DNA of 64,000 bases from Aquabacter sediminis. Lineage in GTDB: Bacteria > Pseudomonadota > Alphaproteobacteria > Rhizobiales > Xanthobacteraceae. Numbering within the stretch: position 1 is the first letter of the stretch; every line of letters begins with the position of its first letter. Of the stretch, positions 55,870-64,000 are shown piece after piece. The notes beneath the pieces were generated by a model. That model worked only from the letters and a program-made list of their open reading frames with translations, searched no databases and was not told where the DNA came from. Location of the stretch: NCBI RefSeq assembly GCF_028863665.1, contig NZ_JARBFX010000007.1, positions 124,001 to 188,000 of the forward strand. Direction: 5' to 3'. Made by a program: the position numbers and the translations under genes.

Positions 55870-56685
55870 TCAGACCGTCATGAGCGCCGGGTCGTCCCGG
55901 CCATCGGTGAGAAGGGCAGTCGGGTCGTCCCGGTGCCCGTGGGGGGAAGGCTGGCCGGCGATGCGGCGGGGCCAGACCTCAATGTCGTGGGCGACGGTGG
56001 CCCCATAGCGGCCCTCTTCCTCGGGCCGGCGGCGCTTGCGCTCGAAGGCGATCACGCGGGTGGCCAGCGTGAAGGCCTCCTTCAAATCGTGGGTCACCAT
56101 CACCACGCTCATCTCGCAAGAGTGCCACAGGCGCAGCATGAGGGCATGGATGTCGGCGCGGATGCCTGGGTCCAGGGCGCCGAAGGGCTCGTCCAGCAGC
56201 AGGATCTTGGGCTTGCGCATGATCGCCTGCGCCAATGCGAGGCGCTGCTGCATGCCGCCCGACAGGGCCGAGGGATACTTGTCCTCCGCGCCGGCCAGGC
56301 CAACCTCGGCGATGAGGGCGCGGGCTTCCTCCTGCGCCCGCCGCCGGGCGGCGCCGAACAGGCGGCCGGTGAAGGGCGCGGCAGGCAGTTCCGCCGCCAG
56401 CAGCACATTGCCCAGCACGGTCAGATGCGGGAACACCGAATAGCGCTGGAACACCACGCCCCGGTCGGCGCCCGGCTCGGGGGCGATGGGCTTGCCGTCG
56501 ATGAGGATGGTGCCGCGGGTGGCGGTCTCTTCCGACAGCAGGATGCGCAGAAAGGTGGTCTTGCCGCAGCCGGAGGGGCCGACCAAAGCGATGAAGGAGC
56601 GGGGCGCGAAATCGAGGCTGATGTTTTCCAGCACGATCTGCTCGCCATATTCCTTCCAGAGATGCTCGACGCGGATGGCGGTCAT
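55870..56685 (-). CDS. guanidine operon ABC importer ATPase
   Basis: This 271-residue NitT-type ATPase has GPSGCGKTTFLRILLSEE, VVFQRYSVFPHLTVLGN, LSGGMQQRLALAQA, ILLLDEPFGALDPG and VMVTHDLKEA. Four-base overlap with the permease. Linked by operon position to guanidine uptake. Confidence 0.93.
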   Translation of the reverse strand: MTAIRVEHLWKEYGEQIVLENISLDFAPRSFIALVGPSGCGKTTFLRILLSEETATRGTILIDGKPIAPEPGADRGVVFQRYSVFPHLTVLGNVLLAAELPAAPFTGRLFGAARRRAQEEARALIAEVGLAGAEDKYPSALSGGMQQRLALAQAIMRKPKILLLDEPFGALDPGIRADIHALMLRLWHSCEMSVVMVTHDLKEAFTLATRVIAFERKRRRPEEEGRYGATVAHDIEVWPRRIAGQPSPHGHRDDPTALLTDGRDDPALMTV

Positions 56686-57494
56686 TTCGCAGCTCCGAAC
56701 CAGGGGAAGAGGCCGTCGCGCAGCCGCGCGAGGGCATAGTCCATGGCCACCGACAGGAGCGTGATCCAGGCGACGTAGGGCAGGATCACGTCCATGGCGA
56801 GATACCGGCGCACCAGGAAGATGCGGTAGCCGAGGCCCGAGTCAGCCGCGATGGCCTCGGCGGCGATGAGGAACAGGAAGGCCGGCCCCAGCGACAGGCG
56901 CAGCGCGTCGATGAGGCGGGGCAGGATCTGCGGCAGCACCATGCGCAAGGCGATCTGCCAGGTGGAGGCGCCCAGCGTCTGCGCCTTGATGAGCTGCTCG
57001 CGCGGCAGTTCCAGCACCCGCATGGCGAGGTCGCGGATGAGGAAGGGGGTGACGCCGATGGTGATCAGCGCCACCTTGGAGGCCTCGCCCAAGCCCATGA
57101 CGATGAACAGGATGGGCAGGAGCGCCAGCGGCGGCACCATGGAGACCATGGCCACGAAGGGTGCGAGAAGCGCCCGCACCGCCGGCAGGAGCCCCACAGC
57201 CATGCCCACCACGAGGGCGATGGCGGTGGAGAGGGCGAGCGCCTCCCAGAGTCGGGAGAGGCTGGCCAGCGTATCGGACAGGAGCAGATAGTCCCCGGTG
57301 CGGGCATCGGCCACGAAGGCCACCCGCACCACCGCATCGCCCAGCGTGGCCAGGCTCGGCAGCAGCTTGTCGGCGGGGTTTTCCGCCAGCCGCGCCGCCG
57401 AGCCCAGCACATAGGCCAGCACCACCAGCACGAAGGGCAAGGCCGCCAGGATGACGCGCGTGCCGGCATCCGGCTTGGCGTTGATGAGGCGCAT
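56682..57494 (-). CDS. guanidine operon ABC importer permease
   Basis: The 270-residue membrane protein has six helices and the EAA-type loop AQTLGASTWQIALRMVLPQ. It is a NitT/TauT-type permease, working with the adjacent ATPase and binding protein. Confidence 0.93.
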   Translation of the reverse strand: MRLINAKPDAGTRVILAALPFVLVVLAYVLGSAARLAENPADKLLPSLATLGDAVVRVAFVADARTGDYLLLSDTLASLSRLWEALALSTAIALVVGMAVGLLPAVRALLAPFVAMVSMVPPLALLPILFIVMGLGEASKVALITIGVTPFLIRDLAMRVLELPREQLIKAQTLGASTWQIALRMVLPQILPRLIDALRLSLGPAFLFLIAAEAIAADSGLGYRIFLVRRYLAMDVILPYVAWITLLSVAMDYALARLRDGLFPWFGAAK

Positions 57495-57524
57495 GGGGGT
57501 CTCCCGCTCCGGTCCGAAGGCGCG

Positions 57525-58670
57525 TCAGAGCTTGCCGTCGGCGGCGGCGGCCATGTAGGTGTCGGTGAAGCGGAACTTCACGTTCTTCGCATCCCCCAGC
57601 ACCTTGCCGTCGGCCAGCTCGATGCCCACCGCGTCCGCCGACTTGGCGTTGTCGCCGAGCAGCTTCTTGGCGAACAGGAACTTGCGCACCCGGTCCATGG
57701 TGGTGCCCACGTCGCCGGACTTCACGAAGGCCACCGCCTCCGGCGCCTTGGCGAACAGCTTGGTGGCCGCGAGCTGGGAATCGAAGCCGGCGAGATCCGT
57801 GCCGGAGGCCTTGCCCATGGCGGTGCGGGCAGCGATGCCCTTCTCGCCGGGATCGGTCATGATGGCCATGGTCTCGTACCAGATGCCGGCCAGCGCCTTG
57901 CCGAAGTCCGGATTGTCCTTCAGCACGGCGGTGTTGGCGACCATCAGGTCCATGATCTCGCCGGGGATCTTGGAGCTGTCGAAGACGTTGTGGGCGCTCT
58001 TTTCCGTCAGGATTTCGGAGACCAGCGGGTTCCAGGTGACCACCGAGGTCACGGCCTTGGTCTTGTAGGCCGCCACCATGTCGGCGTCGGAGGTGTTGAC
58101 CACCTTCACGTCGCGCTCGGACAGGTTGATGCTCTCCAGCGCCCGGGCCAGCAGATAGTGGGAGACCGAGAACTCCACCAGATTGACCTTCTGCCCCTTG
58201 ATCTCGGAGAGCTTGGTCTTGTTCTTCAGGATCACGGCGTCATTGCCGTTGGAGAAGTCGCCCACGATGACGGCGGTGGTGTCGACGCCGCCGGCGGCCG
58301 GCACGGAGAGGGCATCCATGTTGGTCACCGTCAGCGCGTCGAAGGCGCCGGCGGTGTACTGGTTGATGCTCTCCACATAGTCGTTGAACTGGGTGACCTC
58401 GATGTTGAGGCCATACTTGTCCGCCCATTTCTTGACGATGCCCGTATCGGCGGCATAGCCCCAGGGCATCCAGCCCACATAGATGGACCAGGCCACCTTG
58501 AAGTCCTTCTTCGGGGCGGCAAGGGCCGGGGAGGCGCCGGCCAGGAGCGCGGCCGCGCCGGCCGCAAAGGCGAGCTTCGAAAGGCCGCGCCGGGTGACGG
58601 CAAGGCTGGGCAGGTTGAATTCGGAGAGGCTGAATTTGGAAAGGCTGAACACGGGAAGGCGTGAGCGCAT
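57525..58670 (-). CDS. guanidine operon ABC substrate-binding protein
   Basis: The 381-residue protein has a NitT-type periplasmic fold: FKVAWSIYVGWMPWGYAADT, KKWADKYGLNIEVTQFNDYV and TVTNMDALSVPAAGGVDTT. Its signal peptide hydrophobic core (KLAFAAGAAALLAGASPALA) is preceded by an odd 28-residue leader made partly of FSLSK/FSLSE/FNLPS repeats. GGGGAA lies just before ATG 58670. It is first in the operon under the riboswitch, so guanidine is the likely ligand. Confidence 0.92.
   Translation of the reverse strand: MRSRLPVFSLSKFSLSEFNLPSLAVTRRGLSKLAFAAGAAALLAGASPALAAPKKDFKVAWSIYVGWMPWGYAADTGIVKKWADKYGLNIEVTQFNDYVESINQYTAGAFDALTVTNMDALSVPAAGGVDTTAVIVGDFSNGNDAVILKNKTKLSEIKGQKVNLVEFSVSHYLLARALESINLSERDVKVVNTSDADMVAAYKTKAVTSVVTWNPLVSEILTEKSAHNVFDSSKIPGEIMDLMVANTAVLKDNPDFGKALAGIWYETMAIMTDPGEKGIAARTAMGKASGTDLAGFDSQLAATKLFAKAPEAVAFVKSGDVGTTMDRVRKFLFAKKLLGDNAKSADAVGIELADGKVLGDAKNVKFRFTDTYMAAAADGKL
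58605..58649 (-). repeat. 15-bp tandem repeat inside the binding-protein leader
   Basis: Three in-frame units, TTCAGCCTTTCCAAA, TTCAGCCTCTCCGAA and TTCAACCTGCCCAGC, encode FSLSK, FSLSE and FNLPS. Confidence 0.8.
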
Positions 58671-58702
58671 AGATATTCCCCTTCGTTGTCTTCAAACGAT
58701 GA

Positions 58703-58734
58703 GGAATTGGCGAGACTCCAGTGCCGCCAATTCC
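58703..58734 (-). promoter_or_regulatory. expression-platform hairpin after the riboswitch
   Basis: A 10-bp perfect stem (GGAATTGGCG/CGCCAATTCC) with a 12-base loop sits between aptamer and start codon. It has no U-run downstream, so translational or Rho-linked control is more likely than intrinsic termination. Confidence 0.6.
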
Positions 58735-58738
58735 TTGG

Positions 58739-58856
58739 CCACCGAGGTCTCCCGGGCTTTTATCCCGCCGTGCGCCCGGCCGGATGTCTCCCGGACCGGC
58801 GGCAGCTCTCGGACCAGCGCACCCAAACGGTGCCGGAACCCTAGCCACCAACTCTG
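58739..58856 (-). promoter_or_regulatory. guanidine-I (ykkC) riboswitch
   Basis: Read on the minus strand, the leader contains GGCTAGGGTTCCG, then GGTCCGAGAG, and then ACGGCGGGATAAAAGCCC followed by GGGAGA. These are the conserved blocks of the ykkC guanidine-I aptamer in the right order and spacing. Guanidine binding is expected to switch on the downstream importer and degradation genes. Confidence 0.92.
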
Positions 58857-58867
58857 ACCCCTTCAAA

Positions 58868-58882
58868 GCAAAGGGCGTGCCA
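58868..58882 (-). promoter_or_regulatory. sigma-54 (RpoN) promoter of the guanidine operon
   Basis: On the minus strand TGGCACGCCCTTTGC matches the TGGCAC-N5-TTGC consensus exactly, with GG and GC 10 bases apart. The start predicted 12 bases downstream falls at about 58856, at the 5' edge of the riboswitch. This indicates nitrogen control through NtrC or a similar activator. Confidence 0.85.
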
Positions 58883-59007
58883 GAAAAAGATCCTTTCGAA
58901 TCAAGGGGCGATGTCGCAGCTCTCCCCGAAGAGTGGCCTGGATTCGATCAAGGTGCCGCGAAACTGGGCAGAATGGCGCACTCACTGTCGTCTTGCATGC
59001 AGAAGCC

Positions 59008-60147
59008 TTACGTCACCGCGTAAAACGCCGCCTGAAGCGCGAGGGGATCCCGCACCCCGTTCGCCAGCAGCAGCTGGAGCAGAACACGAGCCTTGGCGGG
59101 GTTGAGGAAATGGGCCGCGACAAAGCCGTGGCCGTCGTCGCTCACCTCGATATTGCGCAGCACCGGACCGGTCCCGACCCGGCTGGAGCGCACCACCGGG
59201 ATGCCCGCCTGCACGGCCCGGCCCAGCGCCGCAATGGCCGCGCCGGACGCATTGCCGTCGCCGACGCCAGCCAGCACCAGCCCCCTGGCGCCACCCGCCA
59301 CGGCGGCCTCGATCTCCAACCCATCCATGCCCGCATGGGCATAGGTGATGGCGACCCGCGGCAGCGGGGGCGCCGCGGGCAGGGCCAGCGCCAGCGAAGG
59401 CGGCACCGGGGGGGAGAAGAAGTGGACGCCATGTGGCGTCACATGGCCGAGGGGGCCGAAATTGGGTGAGACGAAGGTCTGCACGGCGGTGGTGCTGGTC
59501 TTGGTCACGTCGGCCGCGCCATGGATCGTGTCGTTGAGCACCACCAGCGCGCCCCGCCCGGCCGCCCGCGCATCGCTCGCCAGCTGAACAGCCGCGAAGA
59601 GGTTCATGGGGCCGTCGGCGCTGATGGCTGTGGAGGGTCGCATGGCGCCCACCACCACCAGCGGCTTGGCATGCGGCAGCACGAGATGGAGGAACAAAGC
59701 GGTCTCCTCCAGCGTGTCCGTCCCATGGGTGACCACGATGCCGTCCACGTCCTCATCCGCCTGCAGCGCCGCGATGCGCCGCGCCAAGGCGAACCAGACC
59801 TCGTCATTCATGTCCTGGCTGCCGATGGCCGCCACCTGCTGGGCGCTGATCCGGGCAAGACCCGCCACCTGCGGAACGGCGGCCAGCAACTGCTCCGGCG
59901 TCACCTGTCCCGCATTGTAGCCGCCCTCGGAGCGGGTATCGGCGGTTCCGGCAATGGTGCCGCCGGTGGCGAGTATGACAATATGGGTCACGGGCGCGGC
60001 TCCGGCAGGCGGGACAAGAGACAACAATAAGAGGCTGACCGAACATGCAATATGCGTCGCGTGTCCATCAAGCCGGGTGGCGCTGCGGCCTGCCCGCGCC
60101 CGCCAGCGCGTGTGAGGCGGGACTTGCGTGCGAGGCCGAGGCCGCAT
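59008..60147 (-). CDS. type II-like L-asparaginase
   Basis: The enzyme hydrolyses asparagine to aspartate and ammonia. It has ILATGGTIAGTADTRSEGGY with the nucleophilic Thr, VVTHGTDTLEET with the second Thr and a late ALGRAVQAGIPVVRSSR. A hydrophobic stretch ACSVSLLLLSLVPPAGAAP before the core looks like a signal peptide, but its only in-frame ATG codons (60147, 60153) add an Arg-rich leader of about 30 residues. GTG 59991 would give a cytoplasmic form of 327 residues. It is upstream of the guanidine operon on the same strand. Confidence 0.82.
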   Translation of the reverse strand: MRPRPRTQVPPHTRWRARAGRSATRLDGHATHIACSVSLLLLSLVPPAGAAPVTHIVILATGGTIAGTADTRSEGGYNAGQVTPEQLLAAVPQVAGLARISAQQVAAIGSQDMNDEVWFALARRIAALQADEDVDGIVVTHGTDTLEETALFLHLVLPHAKPLVVVGAMRPSTAISADGPMNLFAAVQLASDARAAGRGALVVLNDTIHGAADVTKTSTTAVQTFVSPNFGPLGHVTPHGVHFFSPPVPPSLALALPAAPPLPRVAITYAHAGMDGLEIEAAVAGGARGLVLAGVGDGNASGAAIAALGRAVQAGIPVVRSSRVGTGPVLRNIEVSDDGHGFVAAHFLNPAKARVLLQLLLANGVRDPLALQAAFYAVT

Positions 60148-60195
60148 CCCCATGTGAGACGGCAAACAATGGCGCCCGCGGGAGGAGCCCCATCC

Positions 60196-61689
60196 ATGTT
60201 TGATTCCATGAAAATCGAGCGCCACCTCACCAAGGAAGCGTTCAAGGAGATGGAGCCCAAGATCCGCGAGGGCCTTCTCGACCTGCAGTCCGAGCTGATC
60301 GCGCAGAAGAAGCGCTCCATCCTCATCCTGCTGAACGGCGCCGATGGCGCTGGCAAGGGTGCGGTGCTCAACCAGCTCTATGGCTGGCTCGACGCCCGCA
60401 AGCTGCGCACGCTGACCTATGGCGCGCCCACCGACGAGGAGCGGGCACGGCCCGCCATCTGGCGCTATTGGCGGGACATGCCGGCGGCCGGCGAAATCGG
60501 CATCGTGCTGGGGTCCTGGTATCACGCCGCCCTCGCCCGTCATGTGCTGGAAGCGCCCGATGGCGCCCGCTTCACCGAGACGCTCCATGCCATCAACCGG
60601 TTCGAGCAGATGCTGGCCTCCGAGGGCGTGATCGTCCTGAAGCTATGGCTCTATCTTGAACCCAAGGAGGCGCAGGAGCGCCTCAAGGCCTTGAATGAAG
60701 GTCCGGCGGACCGCCCGGTGGTGCGCGAATGGGATGAGGTGGCCAGCAAGAAGCTGCGGCGGCAATTGGAGGAATCCGCCACCGAGGCGTTCCGCATCAC
60801 CTCCACGGTCGCCGCGCCCTGGGTGGTCATCTCCGCAGAGGACAAGCATTATCGGGATGCCATGGTGGGCTCGGTTCTGATGGATACGCTCGCCCGCGCC
60901 ATCGCACCCGAGGCTCCGCCCGAGCCGCCACCCGTGCCGCTCAAGGCCACCGCGCCGCAATTGCCGGAGGTCAGCATCCTGTCCGCCCTGGATTTGACCA
61001 AGGCGTTGAGCGAGGACGAGTACAAGGTTCAGATCAAGGCCGAGCAGGTCCGCATCACTCGACTTGCTGCCTCCGATGCGTTCCGCAAGCGGGGCCTGGT
61101 CTGCGTGTTCGAAGGCTCGGATGCGGCCGGCAAGAGCTCCACCATCATGCGGCTGCGCGAGGCGCTGGACCCCCGCTGCTTCCGCGTGGTGCCCATCGGC
61201 GCACCCACCGACGAGGAACGGGCCCGGCCCTATCTGTGGCGGTTCTGGCGCCAGGTGCCGGCGCGCGGCCACACCACCATCTTCGACCGCTCCTGGTACG
61301 GCCGCGTGCTGGTTGAGCGGGTGGAGGGCCTGGCTTCGCCGGCGGCCTGGAACCGGGCCTATGGCGAGATCAATGATTTCGAGCGCCAGTTGCACGATGC
61401 CGGCTATGTGCTGGCCAAGTTCTGGCTCGCCATCAGCCCGGAGGAGCAGGCCCGCCGCTTCGAGGCGCGCGAGACCATCGCCTATAAGCGCTTCAAGCTG
61501 ACGGAGGAGGACTGGCGGAACCGCGCCAAGTGGCCGCTTTATGAGCGCGCCGTCACCGACATGGTGGACCGGACCTCCACTTTTTTCGCACCCTGGACGT
61601 TGGTCGAGGCGGAAAACAAGCATTGGGGCCGGGTTAAGGTGCTACGCACCATCGCCGACCGGCTGGAGGAGGCGCTCGCCGAGGCGTGA
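60196..61689 (+). CDS. pap: double-domain PPK2, polyphosphate:AMP phosphotransferase
   Basis: The 497-residue enzyme has two PPK2 domains. The first (residues about 10-240) has LLNGADGAGKGAVLNQL; the second (about 280-490) has VFEGSDAAGKSSTIMRL and FDRSWYGRVLVERV. Two-domain PPK2 enzymes phosphorylate AMP to ADP with polyphosphate. The first domain's Asp/Arg lid (GSWYHAALARHV) differs, as in known Pap. GGAGGAG precedes ATG 60196. Confidence 0.92.
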   Translation: MFDSMKIERHLTKEAFKEMEPKIREGLLDLQSELIAQKKRSILILLNGADGAGKGAVLNQLYGWLDARKLRTLTYGAPTDEERARPAIWRYWRDMPAAGEIGIVLGSWYHAALARHVLEAPDGARFTETLHAINRFEQMLASEGVIVLKLWLYLEPKEAQERLKALNEGPADRPVVREWDEVASKKLRRQLEESATEAFRITSTVAAPWVVISAEDKHYRDAMVGSVLMDTLARAIAPEAPPEPPPVPLKATAPQLPEVSILSALDLTKALSEDEYKVQIKAEQVRITRLAASDAFRKRGLVCVFEGSDAAGKSSTIMRLREALDPRCFRVVPIGAPTDEERARPYLWRFWRQVPARGHTTIFDRSWYGRVLVERVEGLASPAAWNRAYGEINDFERQLHDAGYVLAKFWLAISPEEQARRFEARETIAYKRFKLTEEDWRNRAKWPLYERAVTDMVDRTSTFFAPWTLVEAENKHWGRVKVLRTIADRLEEALAEA

Positions 61690-61692
61690 GAG

Positions 61693-62604
61693 TCACTCCG
61701 CCCGGTTGCTGGCCCGGACCGCCGCCCAGAAGGCTTCGGCGGCTGGCGCGAGGCGGGCACGAGGGCGCAGCAGGCGCACCTCCATGGGCACGTCCCAGTC
61801 CGGTCCGCCGGCGCGGATCAGCCGCCCGCCGGGGGCAAGCTCCTCGGCGACGAGGCTCAGGGGGCACCAGGCAAGGCCCCGCCCCTCCAGCGCCATGGCC
61901 TTGAGCGCCACGGCGAGGTGCGAGGCGAACACCGGCTTCAGGGCGGCTAGCCGGCCGTCCCGGGCCCGGGCCGCTTCCAGAATGCGACCCATGCCCGACT
62001 GGGGGCTGTAGGTGAGCGCGGGAAGTGGGGCCTCCGCCGTGCCTGGCAGGGCAAAGAGCGGCGCGCCGCTGGCGTCCCGCGCGCTCACCGGGACGAGCAC
62101 ATCCGTGCCCAGGGGCATGGCGACGAAGTCCGGTTCGTCCAGGGATGGGGCGGCGGGGTGGTGGTGGCAGAGCAGGAACTGGCCGAGCCCGTCGCGCATC
62201 ATGCGCTCGCAGGCCACCATGTGGTCGGCCAGCAACTGGATGGGGCCGCCGGCATGGTGGCCCTCCAGCCGTCCCAGCCAGGCGGGAAAGAAGGTCAGCG
62301 AAAGGGCATGGGTGGCGATGAAGCGCAGGCCCGCCTCGTCCTCGGCGGCGGCCTCGCGCGCCTCCTGCCGCCCCCGCTCCAGACGATGCAACACCTCGCG
62401 GGTGGCGGGCAGGAAGGCCTCGCCCGCCGGGGTCAAGGCAAGGCGGTGGCTGGCGCGATCCACCAGGGCGGCGCCCACCCAGCCCTCCAAGGCGCGGATG
62501 CGGCGGCTGAAGGCGGGCTGCGTGACGTTGCGCCGTTCGGCGGCCCGGGAAAAATTCAGGGTCTCCGCCAGGGCCAAGAAATCCTCCAGCCAGGCCGCTT
62601 CCAT
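61693..62604 (-). CDS. LysR-family transcriptional regulator
   Basis: The 303-residue regulator has an N-terminal winged helix (WLEDFLALAETLNFSRAAER, VTQPAFSRRIRALEGWVGA) and a LysR substrate-binding domain. It is divergent from the tartrate dehydrogenase gene across 154 bases and probably controls it, with tartrate or a related diacid as co-inducer. No clear T-N11-A site was found. Confidence 0.92.
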   Translation of the reverse strand: MEAAWLEDFLALAETLNFSRAAERRNVTQPAFSRRIRALEGWVGAALVDRASHRLALTPAGEAFLPATREVLHRLERGRQEAREAAAEDEAGLRFIATHALSLTFFPAWLGRLEGHHAGGPIQLLADHMVACERMMRDGLGQFLLCHHHPAAPSLDEPDFVAMPLGTDVLVPVSARDASGAPLFALPGTAEAPLPALTYSPQSGMGRILEAARARDGRLAALKPVFASHLAVALKAMALEGRGLAWCPLSLVAEELAPGGRLIRAGGPDWDVPMEVRLLRPRARLAPAAEAFWAAVRASNRAE

Positions 62605-62758
62605 TCGTCCGATCCCCTGTCCTGTCCCTTGTCCATGCCGTCGTCACATGGATCGACGCCGCTTCGGCATTTGAGCCTTCCCGGTCCGGCCGTCTAGTGT
62701 CTGCGCCGACCCCCGCCGTTCGCCGGCGCAACAGGCCCAAGCCTTAAGGAAACCGCCC

Positions 62759-63823
62759 ATGACGCAGTATCGCATCGCCGCCATCCCCGGAGACGGCATC
62801 GGCAAGGAAGTGGTGCCGGAGGGCATCAAGGTGCTGGATGCGGTGGGCCGGCGCTTCGGCCTGGCCTTCACATGGGATCAGTTCGACTGGAGTTGCGAAT
62901 ATTATGCCCGCCACGGCCGCATGATGCCGGAGGATGGCCTCGACCGGATCAAGGGTCACGACGCCATCTATCTGGGTGCTGTTGGCTTTCCCGGCGTGCC
63001 CGACCACGTGTCGCTGTGGGGGCTGCTCATCCCCATCCGCCGCCAGTTCCGCCAATATGTGGCGCTGCGCCCCGTGCGCCTGTTGCGCGGCATGACCAGC
63101 CCGCTCGCCGGCCGCACCGCCGCCGATATCGATTTCTTCGTGGTGCGCGAGAACAATGAGGGCGAATACTCGGAAGTGGGCGGACGCATGTTCCGTGGCA
63201 CGGCCGACGAGATGGCCATGCAGGAATCCATCTTCACCCGCAAGGGCACCGACGCCATCCTGCGCTATGCCTTCGAGCTGGCCCGCACGCGGCCCAAGAA
63301 GCACGTGACCTCGGCCACCAAGTCCAACGGCATCGTCCACACCATGCCGTTCTGGGACGAGCGCTTCGCGGCCATGAAGGCTGAATATCCCGACATCCGG
63401 GCGGACCAGTATCACATCGACATCCTGGCGGCCCATTTCGTCATGAATCCCGACCGGTTCGACGTGGTGGTTGGCTCCAACCTGTTCGGCGACATCCTCT
63501 CCGACCTCGGCCCGGCGGTGGCCGGCTCCATCGGCATCGCGCCGGCGGGCAACATCAATCCGGAGCGGGACTTCCCCTCCATGTTCGAGCCGGTGCATGG
63601 CTCGGCGCCCGACATTGCCGGCCAGGGCATCGCCAATCCCATCGGGCAGATCTGGTCGGGGGCCATGATGCTGGAGCATCTGGGCCACAAGGATGCGGCG
63701 GACGCGGTGGTTGAGGCCATCGAGATCGTTTTGGCCGACCCCGCCGGTCGCACCCGGGACCTCGGCGGCACCGCCACCACGGTGGAATGCGGCACCGCCA
63801 TTGCTGAGGCGGTGGCTGGCTGA
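62759..63823 (+). CDS. tartrate dehydrogenase/decarboxylase (isopropylmalate dehydrogenase family)
   Basis: The 354-residue enzyme starts RIAAIPGDGIGKEVVPEGIK and has FDWSCEYYARHGRMMPEDGL, LRPVRLLRG, VVRENNEGEYSEVGG, NLFGDILSDLGPAVAGSIG and FEPVHGSAPDIAGQGIANP. The YYxxHG segment and the LWGLL region fit tartrate dehydrogenase rather than LeuB. It acts on tartrate or D-malate with NAD and divalent metal. Confidence 0.88.
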   Translation: MTQYRIAAIPGDGIGKEVVPEGIKVLDAVGRRFGLAFTWDQFDWSCEYYARHGRMMPEDGLDRIKGHDAIYLGAVGFPGVPDHVSLWGLLIPIRRQFRQYVALRPVRLLRGMTSPLAGRTAADIDFFVVRENNEGEYSEVGGRMFRGTADEMAMQESIFTRKGTDAILRYAFELARTRPKKHVTSATKSNGIVHTMPFWDERFAAMKAEYPDIRADQYHIDILAAHFVMNPDRFDVVVGSNLFGDILSDLGPAVAGSIGIAPAGNINPERDFPSMFEPVHGSAPDIAGQGIANPIGQIWSGAMMLEHLGHKDAADAVVEAIEIVLADPAGRTRDLGGTATTVECGTAIAEAVAG

Positions 63824-63952
63824 GGCGCGCACCGGGCGGGTTCGCCCGGCCTGCCCTTTGACGCCGTGCCCGTTCGGGGCCACAAGGCGGTCGCGGCGCA
63901 GCCCCTCGCAGGAGGGAGCGCCGCGCCGTAGGGATCGAACGGGACCGCCGCC

Positions 63953-64000
63953 ATGATCGTGACCCGCCTCATTGGCGGCCTGGGCAACCAGATGTTCCAA
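63953..64000 (+). CDS. alpha-1,2-fucosyltransferase family GT11 (partial, cut by window end)
   Basis: Only the first 16 codons are present. They read MIVTRLIGGLGNQMFQ, the hallmark N-terminus of GT11 fucosyltransferases such as WbsJ/FutC. GDP-fucose precursor synthesis by gmd elsewhere in the window is consistent. The rest lies beyond the end. Confidence 0.8.
   Translation, partial: MIVTRLIGGLGNQMFQ

Noticed and set aside
58883-59007. NtrC enhancer upstream of the sigma-54 promoter (a TGCGCCATTCTGCCCA-like site)
   Set aside because: Only the left half resembles the TGCACCA half-site; too weak to list.

Overview
This window reads as chromosomal DNA of a GC-rich alphaproteobacterium, probably near Xanthobacter, Azorhizobium, Ancylobacter or Starkeya. 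That placement is an inference from base composition, tight ATGA/GTGA gene overlaps, a Fix/Cco respiratory cluster with an FNR/FixK box, a methylsuccinyl-CoA dehydrogenase of the ethylmalonyl-CoA pathway and several NitT-type ABC systems. Coding density is high. I saw no rRNA, tRNA, CRISPR array, insertion sequence or prophage.

Left part (1-18.4 kb): a four-domain partner-switch phosphatase; an extended SDR; queG and a glutathione S-transferase; uppP; an SdhAF4-like assembly factor; secB with a coupled exported protein; mcd; an OafA-like acyltransferase; two tandem MHS-type MFS transporters; tspO; a HIG1-like protein with a cobalamin adenosyltransferase; a MaoC hydratase; YbjN; an OmpA-like protein and a cysteine-repeat exported protein.

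Middle (18.4-32.6 kb): an orphan NitT-type ABC transporter that includes a metallo-beta-lactamase-fold hydrolase and is followed by a GntR/UTRA regulator; a surface-glycan block (two glycosyltransferases and gmd); then a tetR-hlyD-ABC-permease export operon with an 18-bp palindrome in front of tetR.

Respiratory block (32.8-42.1 kb): a perfect FNR/FixK box precedes ccoNOQP, followed by ccoGHIS and an MFS protein carrying the MxxxM and HxxxM motifs of the copper importer CcoA. Together they supply the structural subunits, the copper route and the assembly factors of a cbb3 oxidase.

Right part (42.2-64 kb): an SDR; a membrane PAS-GGDEF-EAL protein; a LacI-controlled polar amino-acid ABC operon with GATCGATC-cored palindromes; and the most interesting locus, a minus-strand guanidine operon. 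Its leader has a sigma-54 promoter whose predicted start lies at the 5' edge of a guanidine-I (ykkC) riboswitch, followed by a NitT-type ABC importer, two urea-amidolyase-associated proteins (carboxyguanidine deiminase subunits), a biotin-dependent urea/guanidine carboxylase and a free-standing allophanate-hydrolase C-terminal domain. An L-asparaginase, a double-domain PPK2 kinase, a LysR/tartrate-dehydrogenase pair and the first codons of a GT11 fucosyltransferase close the window.
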